Shown here in pieces: positions 1 through 8,366 of a DNA stretch of 44,088 nt. The DNA is from Deltaproteobacteria bacterium (GTDB lineage: Bacteria > Desulfobacterota > Dissulfuribacteria > Dissulfuribacterales > QOAL01): assembly GCA_026991135.1 (NCBI GenBank), contig JALXCD010000129.1:1-44088 (forward strand), written 5' to 3'. The translations under genes and the position numbers were made by a program. Below the pieces are notes generated by a model. The model saw nothing but the letters and a program-made list of their open reading frames with translations. It had not been told where the DNA came from and made no database searches. The stretch's first letter is position 1, and every line of letters begins with the position of its first letter.

Positions 1-1
1 T

Positions 2-1705
2 TTTTTTGAAAGAAATAGATCAAGTCTATTTATATCAAAAGAAAAAGCTACAATTAGAAGATTAATTTTAGAAAATGATAGATATAGCTCGATTTTTAGT
101 TTAGATGGTGAAATCGGAAAGAATAAAAAATCTTTTGATATTCTTTTAAGGTCTATTCCTCTTTCCCTTTTTTCTAAATTTTTAAGTAAAAAAGATATTA
201 AGTTTTCAGGGCTTTTGAATGGAAGGATAAATTTTTTTCAAACGTATAGTGAGTATCCAAAGGGCACCGTTAATTTTTCCACAAAAAATGCACAGATTTT
301 TTTACCCTATTCCCAGAAATTACATAAATTTCCTGCCCATTTAAGATTTAATGCAAAATTTAAAAAGGGTAAATTTTCAGGCAACGGAAATGGGAAGATA
401 AAGGGACTTGGGGAGATTTTTTGCAATATCTATTTTAATTTCCTTCCTGAAAATCCCTTTTATATTGATCAAAAAACCCTCAGGACGGATATTCAATTTA
501 AAGGCAATGACTTTAGTTTACTTCCAGAAATTTTACCGGAAATATCAAATCCTCGTGGAAATATTGATTTTAAGCTTAGAGTAGAAGGTCCACTTGATAA
601 ACCTAAATTTTTCACTAAAGGCTTCATCAAAGAACTTGGATTTGAGATTCCTAAACTTGGAATTTCTCCAAGTATCAATAGGCTTGAAATAAATGGAGAT
701 AATAACGAAACTAAAATTTTTTCAAAGATATATTCCGGAAAGGGTTTGATAAACCTTTATGGCCGCATATCCCTATCAAATGAACCAAGGATTAAAATTC
801 AAATAGAAGGGAAGGATTTTAGAGCATTTGATCTTCATGAGATCGTAACTGACATCTCTCCTCAAGTTGAAATCACTCTAAACAAAAATCAGCTAAAAAC
901 AGTTGGAACGCTTCTAATTCCCTTTACAAATATCATCATAAAAAAGCTGCCAAAGGGAATAACCGCTCCTTCTTCAGATATCATTATAGTTGATTCAAAG
1001 GCTCATAAAAAAGACAACAAAAAGAGTAAGCTTGAAATTTCAACAGACTTAAAAGTAGTTCTGGGGGATAAAATTTTCTTTGATGGCTTTGGCCTTTCAG
1101 GGAAACTGGAAGGAAGTATCAGTATCCATTCAAAAACCGATGAAGTGGTTCTTGCCAATGGCACCCTTTATCTAAAAGATGGATCATATAGTGCCTTTGG
1201 GACAAAACTTGATATCACAAGGGGAAAGCTCATCTATTCTGAAACGCCAATTGATAACCCCCTAATTGATATAGAGGCCTTAAGAGAGATTGGAGAAAAG
1301 ACAGTTGGTCTCAAAATAACAGGAAGGCTTAAAAGCCCTGAACTTACCCTTTTTTCAGAGCCTGAAATGCCAGATAGCGAAATACTTGCTTTTTTGATAG
1401 GCAAATCAGATTCTGACCACCAAAAGACAGATGTAATTGCAAGCGGAAGCAATATACTCCTTTCAAAGATTCGAAAGGCTATTGGCCTTAAAGAGTTAGA
1501 GCTTGAAACAACAAGGGATACAAAAAACCTTTCTCTAATTTTGGGAACTTACATAACACCAAGGCTTTATATAAAATTCATAAATGACATTGAAGATAAG
1601 ATGACCAAGATAAAAATAAGATATAATCTCACCAAACATATTGAAATACAAACTGAATCAGGAGAAGATCCATCAGTAGATATCTTTTATAAGATAACAA
1701 AATGA
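2..1705 (+). CDS. tamB: TamB/translocation-assembly-module C-terminal part (5' partial)
   Basis: The reading frame is open from the first bases of the window, so the gene starts upstream; only about 567 C-terminal residues are present. The protein is rich in short amphipathic beta strands and ends with a pattern typical of the TamB (DUF490) C-terminal domain: a run of GNGKIKG-like strands, an L-K-D-G-S-Y segment, then PDSEILAFLIGK and a terminal beta-rich tail (YITPRLYIKFI, TKHIEIQTESG). TamB-family proteins are AsmA-like bridges anchored in the inner membrane that work in outer-membrane protein assembly or phospholipid transport across the periplasm. The missing 5' part would hold the membrane anchor. 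A TamA/Omp85 partner is not visible. Family assignment is fairly sure; the exact role (TamB versus another AsmA-like transporter) is not. Confidence 0.82.
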   Translation, partial: FFERNRSSLFISKEKATIRRLILENDRYSSIFSLDGEIGKNKKSFDILLRSIPLSLFSKFLSKKDIKFSGLLNGRINFFQTYSEYPKGTVNFSTKNAQIFLPYSQKLHKFPAHLRFNAKFKKGKFSGNGNGKIKGLGEIFCNIYFNFLPENPFYIDQKTLRTDIQFKGNDFSLLPEILPEISNPRGNIDFKLRVEGPLDKPKFFTKGFIKELGFEIPKLGISPSINRLEINGDNNETKIFSKIYSGKGLINLYGRISLSNEPRIKIQIEGKDFRAFDLHEIVTDISPQVEITLNKNQLKTVGTLLIPFTNIIIKKLPKGITAPSSDIIIVDSKAHKKDNKKSKLEISTDLKVVLGDKIFFDGFGLSGKLEGSISIHSKTDEVVLANGTLYLKDGSYSAFGTKLDITRGKLIYSETPIDNPLIDIEALREIGEKTVGLKITGRLKSPELTLFSEPEMPDSEILAFLIGKSDSDHQKTDVIASGSNILLSKIRKAIGLKELELETTRDTKNLSLILGTYITPRLYIKFINDIEDKMTKIKIRYNLTKHIEIQTESGEDPSVDIFYKITK

Positions 1706-1977
1706 TCCCTCATTGCTCTATCCCGTTTTTCATGTGACTAAAAAGATAAGTAGCTCACTTGAAAAGTAGTTAATTTTTTGTTAGGCTCACATGAAATTGA
1801 TCAAAAAAAACACCAGGGCCTTTTAAGTTTTATACCTTTTTAGCGCTTGGGCAACATATCCAGCCCTCCCAACAAATTTATTAAATAATATTTTTTCTCG
1901 GCTGATTAAGGGAACGAAGAGAAAAGGCCTTCCATGTGCCTAGTCTAAAAAGGCACTGGCAGAAAAGGAGCAAGATT
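1706..1977 (+). promoter_or_regulatory. Intergenic leader with three TCACWTGAAA motifs
   Basis: This 272-base gap separates tamB from the carboxylase operon and has no credible ORF. It holds three copies of a 10-base motif: TTTCATGTGA at 1728-1737 (inverted), TCACTTGAAA at 1755-1764 and TCACATGAAA at 1787-1796. The outer two form a perfect inverted repeat, extended by CTAA/TTAG around a two-base bulge. A smaller hairpin, GTGCCT/AGGCAC at 1936-1941 and 1951-1956, lies just before the Shine-Dalgarno sequence at 1964-1970. I could not identify a convincing -35/-10 pair. The motifs may be operator sites or one imperfect hairpin; which is undecided. Confidence 0.4.
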
Positions 1978-3435
1978 ATGTCTGATACTATCAAAAAGAT
2001 GTTAATCGCCAACAGAGGGGTACCGGCAGTACGCATAATGCACACATGCCGAGACCGAAGGGTTCCCACAGTTGCAGTCTATAGTACACCGGACAGGCTT
2101 TCACAGCATGTCATGATGGCTGATGAGGCCATTCACATTGGGGAAGCCCCGCCAATCGAATCCTATCTCAATATGGAAAAGATGATAGAGGCAGCTCTCC
2201 GAACAAAGGCAGACACAATAAATCCTGGCTGGGGATTTCTTGCAGAAAATGCTGACTTTGCAGAAATGGTCCTTGACGCAGGGCTTAAATGGGTTGGGCC
2301 AAGCCCAAAGGTCATCCGTATGATGGGTGACAAGATCGAAGCAAAACGAATTGCTCAAAAGGCCAATGTCCCCACAATACCAGGTATTAGCGATGTAAAG
2401 GAAGTTGATGAAATAAAGGAATGGATGGACAGAGACAATGTTGACTATCCCCTTATGATAAAGGCGGCCTCTGGAGGTGGTGGAAAGGGCATGGTAAAGG
2501 TCTCTAACGATGCAGAGCTACCCATGGCCCTTGCCCAGGCAAAATCTGAGGCCAAAAAGGCCTTTGGTGATGATACCCTTCTTGTGGAAAAATATATAGA
2601 AAGGGGACGCCATATTGAGGTCCAGATTGTAGCGGACAACTTTGGAAATGTTTTTCATCTGTTTGAAAGGGAATGTACTCTTCAGAGAAGAAATCAAAAG
2701 ATAATTGAAGAAGCCCCTTCTCCCTCAATAGATGAGAATATTAGGCATGAAATATGTTATACAGCAAAAAGATTAATGAGGGAGATAGGATATACAACAG
2801 CAGGAACCGTTGAATTCATCTTTGATATTAGTACCAAAAAGTTTTATTTCCTTGAGGTAAACACCAGACTTCAGGTGGAACACGGTGTTACCGAGCTCAT
2901 AACTGGTCTTGACATCGTTGGGCTCATGATGGATGTAGTTGAGGGTAACCAATTGCAACTTACCCAGGAAAAAATCCACATGAATAGATGGGCATTGGAA
3001 GTTCGAGTAAATGCAGAAGACCCAAAGACCTTCAGCCCTTCCTTTGGCACCATAACAAGGCTTCAGACTCCAACTGGCCCTTGGATTAGAGTTGCTCCTG
3101 GCGTCTATGAAGGCGCAGATGTTCCACCTTACTATGACTCGCTTATAATGCTCATAATGGCAAGTGGAAGAACAAGGGAAGGGGCAATAAAGGTCATGGA
3201 CAGAACCTTGAGCAGAAACCTTAGAATTGAAGGTGTAAAAACCCTTACCCCCCTTCTTCTTAGTATCATAAGACATGAGGCATTTAAACGCGGAGAGTTT
3301 TCAACCAAGTTCATTGAAAGCCATTTGGATGAACTTGTATCCATGTTCAAGGAAAAGGACAGTCAGGATGAAGTCCTTAAAATTGCAAAGTTTGTCGCAG
3401 AAATAACGGCCCTTGGCCCACAGGAGTGGATGTAA
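1978..3435 (+). CDS. Biotin carboxylase subunit (pyruvate/acyl-CoA carboxylase type)
   Basis: This 485-residue protein uses ATP and bicarbonate to carboxylate biotin carried on the partner subunit. It has the order BC N-domain, ATP-grasp, BC C-domain. Visible motifs are ANRG near the start, the glycine-rich loop SGGGGKGM at about residue 166, and EVNTRLQVEHGVTE, the catalytic Glu/Asn/Arg/Glu-His block. The N-terminal motif reads ANRGVPAVR where most family members have ANRGEIAVR. I place the start at ATG 1978 because AAAGGAG sits 7 bases upstream; an in-frame GTG at 1936 would fall inside a leader hairpin. Length is normal for a separate BC subunit (about 450-500). The next gene begins 1 base after the stop, so the two subunits are surely co-translated. 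Substrate of the holoenzyme is discussed with the next gene. Confidence 0.93.
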   Translation: MSDTIKKMLIANRGVPAVRIMHTCRDRRVPTVAVYSTPDRLSQHVMMADEAIHIGEAPPIESYLNMEKMIEAALRTKADTINPGWGFLAENADFAEMVLDAGLKWVGPSPKVIRMMGDKIEAKRIAQKANVPTIPGISDVKEVDEIKEWMDRDNVDYPLMIKAASGGGGKGMVKVSNDAELPMALAQAKSEAKKAFGDDTLLVEKYIERGRHIEVQIVADNFGNVFHLFERECTLQRRNQKIIEEAPSPSIDENIRHEICYTAKRLMREIGYTTAGTVEFIFDISTKKFYFLEVNTRLQVEHGVTELITGLDIVGLMMDVVEGNQLQLTQEKIHMNRWALEVRVNAEDPKTFSPSFGTITRLQTPTGPWIRVAPGVYEGADVPPYYDSLIMLIMASGRTREGAIKVMDRTLSRNLRIEGVKTLTPLLLSIIRHEAFKRGEFSTKFIESHLDELVSMFKEKDSQDEVLKIAKFVAEITALGPQEWM

Positions 3436-3436
3436 A

Positions 3437-5473
3437 ATGAAGGCACATGAAATAACAAAAGACAACTGGATTAAGCCTGGCATGACACCAGGTGAGATCG
3501 TTAGTTTTTTAAGAGAACTTGAAGGCGTAGCCCTAACTTGTACAGGCATGAGGGATGCTGGCCAGTCTGATTTTAAAAATCGTCACAGGATATATGACCT
3601 TTCCACCTTGTGCGAATATTACGAGGATATGCTTCTTTTTAGCTCTGAGTGTCATGGAGGGGCAAGGTGGCATGTTGGCATCATGAACAGAAAGGAAAGC
3701 CCCTTTGAAGAGATTGAGATTCTCAGGGAAAAAATGCCAAGTGTCATGCTTCAGACCCTCATCCGTGAAACAAATCTTTGGGGCTATAGACCCTATCCGA
3801 AAAACGTAATTGAATATGTGGTGGAAAGGGTTGATATTGATGTCTGGCGCTGCTTTTCCTTCTTAAACGATGTACGAAACATGCGCACAGTGGCAGAAAT
3901 CGTAATGAAAAGAGGAAGGCTTTTTCAGCCTGCCATTTCCTTTACCCAAGCAGAGTGGACTACAAATGAATATTATATGAGTGTTGTTGATGACATTGTA
4001 AGCCTGTGCGGAGGCGTAGATGAAATAATCCTTTGCATCAAGGACATGGCAGGTGTTGGAAGCCCTGAAAGGATTAGGAGCCTTGTTGATGCCATAAAAC
4101 AGAAATATCCAGAGCTAATTATTCAGTATCATCGCCACGCAACCGACGGCCTTGCCATGCCTGCCCTTCTGGCAGCAGCCCAGGCAGGAGCAAAGATACT
4201 TGATGCAGAAGAAGACTCTCTTACAAGGTTTTATGGCCAGGCACCAATCCTTGGCCTTCAGGCATATCTGGAAGAATCCGGGATACCTGTTGTTTTAAAT
4301 AGAGATGCGGCCATTGGTGCAGTCCAAAAGGTTAGAGAGTGGATTGGTCACTATGAGTGGGCAGAATCTCCCTTTAAGGGATTTGACCATCAGGTCACAT
4401 ATCACAGGATGCCAGGCGGTGCCTTTCCAAGCTCCTTTGAACAGGCTGAGAAAAATGGCTTTTTGCATCTCATGCCGGCGATCCTCAAGGTCATGTCCCT
4501 TTATAACAAGATAATCAAATACTTTGATGTGACCCCTGGTTCCCAGATTACCTGGGTTACCTGTAGCGGAATAGTGAATAAGTATGAAAAGGAGCAGGGA
4601 GAGTCTGGTGTAAGGCATGTAATCAAGCTCCTTACGAAATTTGTGGAAGAAAAGAACCAAGACTTTGATGCCATGGAACCCCACGAACAGGAGGAGCTTC
4701 TCCAGCTTTTCAGGCATGCACCAGGGGATTTCAGGAATCTTCTCCTTGGTGGGTATGGTAGGCTTCCGCAGGGTTGGCCTGCTGACTGGGTCTATAAGTC
4801 CACCTTTGGAGACGAGTGGGAAGAAAAGATTAAAGAAAGGGACGACTCTTCACCCCTTGATTCAGTTAAACAGGATGATCTTGAAAGGATAAAGGCCGAT
4901 CTTGGAGTAACCCTTGGTAGAGAACCCACCAGTGAAGAATTTACCCTTTATCTCATGCATCCCAAGGATGCAATTAACTACATTGATTTCAGAGAAAAAT
5001 ATGGGGATGCCCCTCTGGTCCTTCCCACAAATGTCTGGCGTGAAGGTTTAAAAACACCTGGAGACAAGGTGGAATTTGAGCTCTACGGAAAGCCCTACAG
5101 CATTGAGCTACTTTCTGTAGGCGCTGAGCACGAAGGCCTTATCCATGTGGTTGTAAAAATAAACAACAAGACAAAGGTCTATAAGGTAGAAACTCCAAGG
5201 GCCAAGAAGGTCGAAATCCGCATGGCCAAGGGAGAAAATGAAATTGGCGCCCCAATAAATGGAAATGTCTGGAGGATAGGAAATCCGGACCGCGGGACCA
5301 TAAAGGTTGGAGACATTGTCCATCAAGGTGAAGAAATAGCAAATCTTGAGGCAATGAAGATGGAAAATGCCATTGTGGCACCTTTTGATGCAGTAGTAGA
5401 AGAAATCGCCATAAAACTAAACGACCAAGTCCAGGAAGGGCAGCTTCTTTTTGTCTTAAAGAAACTAGACTAA
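3437..5473 (+). CDS. Carboxyltransferase plus biotinyl subunit (pyruvate carboxylase B-like)
   Basis: This 678-residue protein has an N-terminal HMGL-like TIM-barrel carboxyltransferase domain, a conserved pyruvate-carboxylase linker and a C-terminal biotinyl domain with EAMKMEN, the lysine being the biotin attachment site. IKDMAG holds the lysine that is carboxylated in the metal site and HRH supplies the metal-binding histidines. The signature near the N-terminus reads RDAGQS instead of RDAHQS, and CHGGAR replaces the usual WGGAT, so the pocket is divergent. It transfers the carboxyl group from biotin to a 2-oxo acid, pyruvate by default; 2-oxoglutarate carboxylase or oxaloacetate decarboxylase chemistry is possible. 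No membrane subunits of a sodium-pumping decarboxylase are nearby, which favours carboxylation. Start ATG 3437 has AGGAG 10 bases upstream; the upstream in-frame GTG at 3413 lies inside the preceding gene. Confidence 0.88.
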   Translation: MKAHEITKDNWIKPGMTPGEIVSFLRELEGVALTCTGMRDAGQSDFKNRHRIYDLSTLCEYYEDMLLFSSECHGGARWHVGIMNRKESPFEEIEILREKMPSVMLQTLIRETNLWGYRPYPKNVIEYVVERVDIDVWRCFSFLNDVRNMRTVAEIVMKRGRLFQPAISFTQAEWTTNEYYMSVVDDIVSLCGGVDEIILCIKDMAGVGSPERIRSLVDAIKQKYPELIIQYHRHATDGLAMPALLAAAQAGAKILDAEEDSLTRFYGQAPILGLQAYLEESGIPVVLNRDAAIGAVQKVREWIGHYEWAESPFKGFDHQVTYHRMPGGAFPSSFEQAEKNGFLHLMPAILKVMSLYNKIIKYFDVTPGSQITWVTCSGIVNKYEKEQGESGVRHVIKLLTKFVEEKNQDFDAMEPHEQEELLQLFRHAPGDFRNLLLGGYGRLPQGWPADWVYKSTFGDEWEEKIKERDDSSPLDSVKQDDLERIKADLGVTLGREPTSEEFTLYLMHPKDAINYIDFREKYGDAPLVLPTNVWREGLKTPGDKVEFELYGKPYSIELLSVGAEHEGLIHVVVKINNKTKVYKVETPRAKKVEIRMAKGENEIGAPINGNVWRIGNPDRGTIKVGDIVHQGEEIANLEAMKMENAIVAPFDAVVEEIAIKLNDQVQEGQLLFVLKKLD

Positions 5474-6279
5474 TGCCCTCCTTTTGGGATATAACTCCTC
5501 TTTTTAGGGACCATTCCTTTGCAGGAAGGTCCCTTATTTTTTTTGATTCCCTTGATTCTACAAATCTATTCCTCTTAAAACACCCTGAACTTTTGAAAGA
5601 AAAAGGGCTTGTGGTGGCCACTAAAAGACAGACTGCTGGAATAGGAAGAAAGGGAAGAAAATGGGAGGAAGGATGTGGGAGACACCTTTTTTGCTCTTTT
5701 GTGGTGCATTCAAGGCTTCCTTCCAGTTTTATTTCTTCAATCACATTGATTGGTGGCCTAAGTGTCTATGAAGCACTTTTAAGAATTGGTGCAAAGGGAC
5801 TTTCAATCAAATGGCCAAATGACATCTTGATAAATGGCAAAAAGGTTTGTGGCATACTCTGCCAGAAGCCTACAATTGAAGATATTGAAGCAATTATCAT
5901 TGGAATAGGCGTAAATATCTCTGGTGATTCAAGCCAGTTTTCTAAAAACTTACATAAGAAGGCTACAACCCTTGAAGAAAATGGCATAAAAATTACAAGG
6001 CATGAACTTTTAAAGACCGTTTCTAAAAAACTTGAAGAAAATCTAAGAGTTGCCCATAAAGATGGCCTTACGCCTCTCATTTCAAGATGGAAAGAGGCAT
6101 CTGATTCCATTGGGAAAAGAGTACGATTTTTAAAAAATGGAGATTCTTCAGCTGGGACCATATTGGATATTGACTTCGATGGCGCCTTGATAGTAAGGAC
6201 TGATGCTGACAAAATACTGAGGGTGGAATCAGGAGAGATAGAATACAGAGAATACCAGCGGGAGAAACCTTTTATCTAA
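5473..6279 (+). CDS. birA: Biotin--[acetyl-CoA-carboxylase] ligase, no DNA-binding domain
   Basis: The enzyme activates biotin to biotinyl-AMP and attaches it to the lysine of the biotinyl domain. Motifs are DSTN at about residue 28, the nucleotide loop TAGIGRKGRKW, and IKWPNDI holding the catalytic lysine, followed by GKKVCGIL and a small C-terminal domain. At 268 residues it lacks the N-terminal winged helix of E. coli BirA, so it is a monofunctional ligase and should not repress biotin genes directly. The start codon shares one base with the stop of the carboxyltransferase gene, which gives the operon its logic: carboxylase, biotin carrier and the ligase that loads it. There is no clear Shine-Dalgarno sequence, so translation is probably coupled. 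Confidence 0.92.
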   Translation: MPSFWDITPLFRDHSFAGRSLIFFDSLDSTNLFLLKHPELLKEKGLVVATKRQTAGIGRKGRKWEEGCGRHLFCSFVVHSRLPSSFISSITLIGGLSVYEALLRIGAKGLSIKWPNDILINGKKVCGILCQKPTIEDIEAIIIGIGVNISGDSSQFSKNLHKKATTLEENGIKITRHELLKTVSKKLEENLRVAHKDGLTPLISRWKEASDSIGKRVRFLKNGDSSAGTILDIDFDGALIVRTDADKILRVESGEIEYREYQREKPFI

Positions 6280-6284
6280 CCAAC

Positions 6285-6313
6285 TTGACACACCCTTTTG
6301 CCAGCACTATTTT
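6285..6313 (+). promoter_or_regulatory. Sigma-70-type promoter upstream of the HEXXH gene
   Basis: A perfect TTGACA box at 6285-6290 is followed, after exactly 17 bases, by TATTTT at 6308-6313. The predicted start point is near 6320, about 27 bases before the next ATG. It lies between birA and the HEXXH-protein gene and would give that gene and fmdB their own transcription. Sequence match only. Confidence 0.5.
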
Positions 6314-6315
6314 TT

Positions 6316-6341
6316 GAGCCAAAAGGCACTCTGGCTCTTTT
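6316..6341 (+). promoter_or_regulatory. Hairpin GAGCCA/TGGCTC followed by four T
   Basis: Six-base perfect arms at 6316-6321 and 6332-6337 enclose a 10-base loop and are followed by TTTT. It can act as a weak terminator for the biotin operon, but it also overlaps the predicted start point of the promoter just upstream, so it could be a leader hairpin of the next transcript. Confidence 0.35.
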
Positions 6342-6346
6342 AAACG

Positions 6347-6868
6347 ATGGAACGGTATTTTTTACCTTATCATCTTGAGATATTATCAAGGGCAGTAGAG
6401 GTGTCAGAAGATATTGTCAGTGACAGCTTCGGACTCACAACTGACTACTGGAAGAAAAACCCATTTGAGGTAAAAACACTTTTACAGGAAAAGATAAAAA
6501 AGATTCCTGAAAATGCCTATGCCCATCTTAGCAAGTATGAGAATACGCCTTTTTTAAAGGCCTTTGGTTCAGATATCAAAAGTATCTATAAAATAGTGAT
6601 ATTTGACCCAAGGGTCTTAAGGGCTACCATGGGCATAAGTCATATTATCGAGCCCTTTTTGATCTATGTCATTGCCCATGAGCTTATTCATATCTTAAGA
6701 TTCAGCAGATTCGAATGCTGCGTTAACCTTGATGAAAAAACAAGGGAAGAAGAAATTGTCCACAAATTGACAAATTCGACCCTTAAAAAGGTAAAGATTC
6801 CACATCTTTCTGAAGTAATAGACTATTTTGAAGGAAAGATTGAAACACTTCATCCATCAATAAACTAA
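6347..6868 (+). CDS. HEXXH-motif putative zinc metalloprotease-like protein
   Basis: I do not recognise a named family for this 173-residue protein. The strongest signal is HELIH at residues 111-115 inside a hydrophobic helix ([12 protein letters not shown]), the zinc-binding and catalytic motif of many metallopeptidases. A glutamate cluster, EEEIVH at 134-139, sits about 20 residues downstream, where gluzincin-type enzymes place their third zinc ligand. There is no signal peptide, so the protein is likely cytosolic. Two adjacent cysteines (FECC) follow the motif. It is preceded by a good promoter and is followed after 13 bases by fmdB. The substrate is unknown. A non-proteolytic role, such as an anti-sigma or antitoxin-type HEXXH protein, cannot be excluded. 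Confidence 0.6.
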   Translation: MERYFLPYHLEILSRAVEVSEDIVSDSFGLTTDYWKKNPFEVKTLLQEKIKKIPENAYAHLSKYENTPFLKAFGSDIKSIYKIVIFDPRVLRATMGISHIIEPFLIYVIAHELIHILRFSRFECCVNLDEKTREEEIVHKLTNSTLKKVKIPHLSEVIDYFEGKIETLHPSIN

Positions 6869-6881
6869 AGGAGGTACAAAG

Positions 6882-7160
6882 ATGCCAATTTATGAATATC
6901 AGTGCCAATCATGCGGAGTAATCGTAGAAAACTGGCAAAAGATTTCTGACCCTCCACTTGAAACTTGTGAAGCCTGTGGTGGAAAAATGAAAAAGCTCAT
7001 TTCCCAATCCACCTTTCATCTTAAAGGTTCAGGATGGTATGTAACAGATTATGCCAGAAAAGGATCAGACTCTGGAAAAGGCGATACTACTAAAACAGAT
7101 TCAAAGAAGAAAAGTGCCAGTACATCAAGTTCAAAGACTTCATCTTCCAATAATAGTTAA
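6882..7160 (+). CDS. FmdB family zinc-ribbon protein
   Basis: This 92-residue protein begins [12 protein letters not shown] and has two CxxC knuckles (CQSC and CEAC) forming the FmdB/Rrf-type zinc ribbon, followed by [20 protein letters not shown], the usual second half of the family. The last 30 residues are a low-complexity Ser/Thr/Lys tail, also common. FmdB was named for a putative regulator of formamidase and amidase genes, but in most genomes the function is unknown; regulation or metal handling is inferred. AAGGAGG lies 9 bases before the ATG. It sits at the end of a short transcript closed by a strong terminator. Confidence 0.9.
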   Translation: MPIYEYQCQSCGVIVENWQKISDPPLETCEACGGKMKKLISQSTFHLKGSGWYVTDYARKGSDSGKGDTTKTDSKKKSASTSSSKTSSSNNS

Positions 7161-7186
7161 AATATCTTTTTCACAAAGAGGCTTTG

Positions 7187-7239
7187 AGCTTCTTGCAAGG
7201 TGCGGTTATCCTGACCTTGCAAGAAGCTTTTTATTTTTT
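7187..7239 (+). terminator. Strong intrinsic terminator between fmdB and aroF
   Basis: A perfect 15-base stem (AGCTTCTTGCAAGGT at 7187-7201, its complement at 7214-7228) with a 12-base loop is followed by TTTTATTTTTT. The aroF Shine-Dalgarno sequence (GGAGG, 7240-7244) begins directly after the T tract. An apparent upstream extension of the aroF frame is only translation of this hairpin. Confidence 0.88.
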
Positions 7240-7249
7240 GGAGGAAAAT

Positions 7250-8266
7250 ATGCTCATAGTAATGGATAAGGGTGCTACCCCTGAAGAACTCAATGCAGTA
7301 GTTGAAAGAATAGAAAAATACGGCTGGGAGGCAAAACCAATCCCTGGCGGGGAAAGGACTGCCATTGGCATTCTCAGAAATAAGACACCTATTGACCCTG
7401 CACTATTTGTTGATATGCCTGGGGTCAGGGATGTCATTCCAGTCTCAAAGCCTTATAAGCTTGTCAGCAGGGAAATGCACCCTGAAGACACCGTTATTAC
7501 CCTCGAAAACCAGGGGAAGAGACTGGAGATTGGCTCTGGTAAACTGGTCATCATGGCAGGGCCTTGTGCAGTTGAATCCGAAAACCAAGCCCTTGAAATC
7601 GCACATGCTGTAAAGGACGCAGGCGCCACTATCTTTCGTGGCGGGGCATTTAAACCACGATCCTCCCCCTATTCCTTCCAAGGACTTGGGACAAAAGGGC
7701 TTGAAATATTGGCAAAGGTAAGGGAAGAAACAGGGCTTTTCATAGTCACAGAGGCAACAGATCATGAGGTTCTTGATCTCGTTGAAGAGGTAACAGATAT
7801 AATCCAACTTGGGACAAGGAATATGCAAAACTATCGTCTCCTTAGACGGGCCGGCCAGGCAACAAAACCCGTTCTTTTAAAAAGGGGCATGTGGGCCACA
7901 ATGGATGAATTCCTTATGGCTGCCGAATACATAATGTCAGAAGGAAATGATCAGGTAATGCTTTGTGAAAGGGGCATAAGGACCTTTACCAGGCACTCAA
8001 GAAATACCCTTGATATAAATGCCATTCCCTACATGAGGAAGGAAAGCCACCTGCCCATTGTAGTCGATCCCAGTCATGCAGCAGGGAGAAGAGACCAGGT
8101 AATACCTCTTGCAAAGGCAGCGGCTGCAGCAGGAATTGATGCTTTGATAGTTGAAGTTCACAATCACCCTGAAAAGGCACTTTCTGACGGACCTCAGTCA
8201 CTTTACCCAGAACAATTTGTTAAAATGATAGATGAGCTAAAAAATATGGGTATGGAAATAGGTTAA
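7250..8266 (+). CDS. aroF: 3-deoxy-7-phosphoheptulonate synthase (DAHP synthase, class I-beta)
   Basis: The enzyme condenses phosphoenolpyruvate with erythrose 4-phosphate, the first step of the shikimate pathway. The 338-residue protein has an N-terminal ferredoxin-like regulatory domain (about residues 1-70) as in Thermotoga-type DAHP synthases, then the barrel with AGPCAVES, KPRSSPYSFQGLG, KRGM, and VDPSHAAGRR for PEP, metal and substrate binding. The N-terminal domain in this subclass mediates feedback inhibition by tyrosine or phenylalanine. ATG 7250 is chosen because GGAGG lies 5 bases upstream and everything before it is a terminator hairpin. It appears to be transcribed alone; a terminator right at its ribosome site leaves open an attenuation mechanism. 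Confidence 0.94.
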   Translation: MLIVMDKGATPEELNAVVERIEKYGWEAKPIPGGERTAIGILRNKTPIDPALFVDMPGVRDVIPVSKPYKLVSREMHPEDTVITLENQGKRLEIGSGKLVIMAGPCAVESENQALEIAHAVKDAGATIFRGGAFKPRSSPYSFQGLGTKGLEILAKVREETGLFIVTEATDHEVLDLVEEVTDIIQLGTRNMQNYRLLRRAGQATKPVLLKRGMWATMDEFLMAAEYIMSEGNDQVMLCERGIRTFTRHSRNTLDINAIPYMRKESHLPIVVDPSHAAGRRDQVIPLAKAAAAAGIDALIVEVHNHPEKALSDGPQSLYPEQFVKMIDELKNMGMEIG

Positions 8267-8309
8267 ACTGGATAAAAAAGTTAAAAAAACAGTATGGGCA
8301 ACTATTTGA

Positions 8310-8346
8310 GATTGTGGGCATCTCACTTACGTTTGTTCCCACAATC
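8310..8346. terminator. Inverted repeat between convergent aroF and vapC
   Basis: GATTGTGGG at 8310-8318 pairs perfectly with CCCACAATC at 8338-8346 across a 19-base loop. It lies between the ends of two convergent genes, where a bidirectional terminator is expected, but T tracts are poor on both strands, so the call is tentative. Confidence 0.4.
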
Positions 8347-8366
8347 CAAACTTATTTATTAGCTTC

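Noticed and set aside
2773-3276. 167-codon minus-strand open frame
   Set aside because: Opposite the biotin carboxylase core motifs; no ribosome site and no recognisable domain.
5139-5744. 201-codon minus-strand open frame
   Set aside because: It lies opposite the end of the carboxyltransferase and the start of birA, both with clear family motifs; its translation is Leu/Phe/Pro/Ser-rich and matches nothing.
7184-7249. Longer aroF start upstream of ATG 7250
   Set aside because: The extra 22 codons translate the terminator hairpin and its T tract, and the GGAGG site serves ATG 7250.
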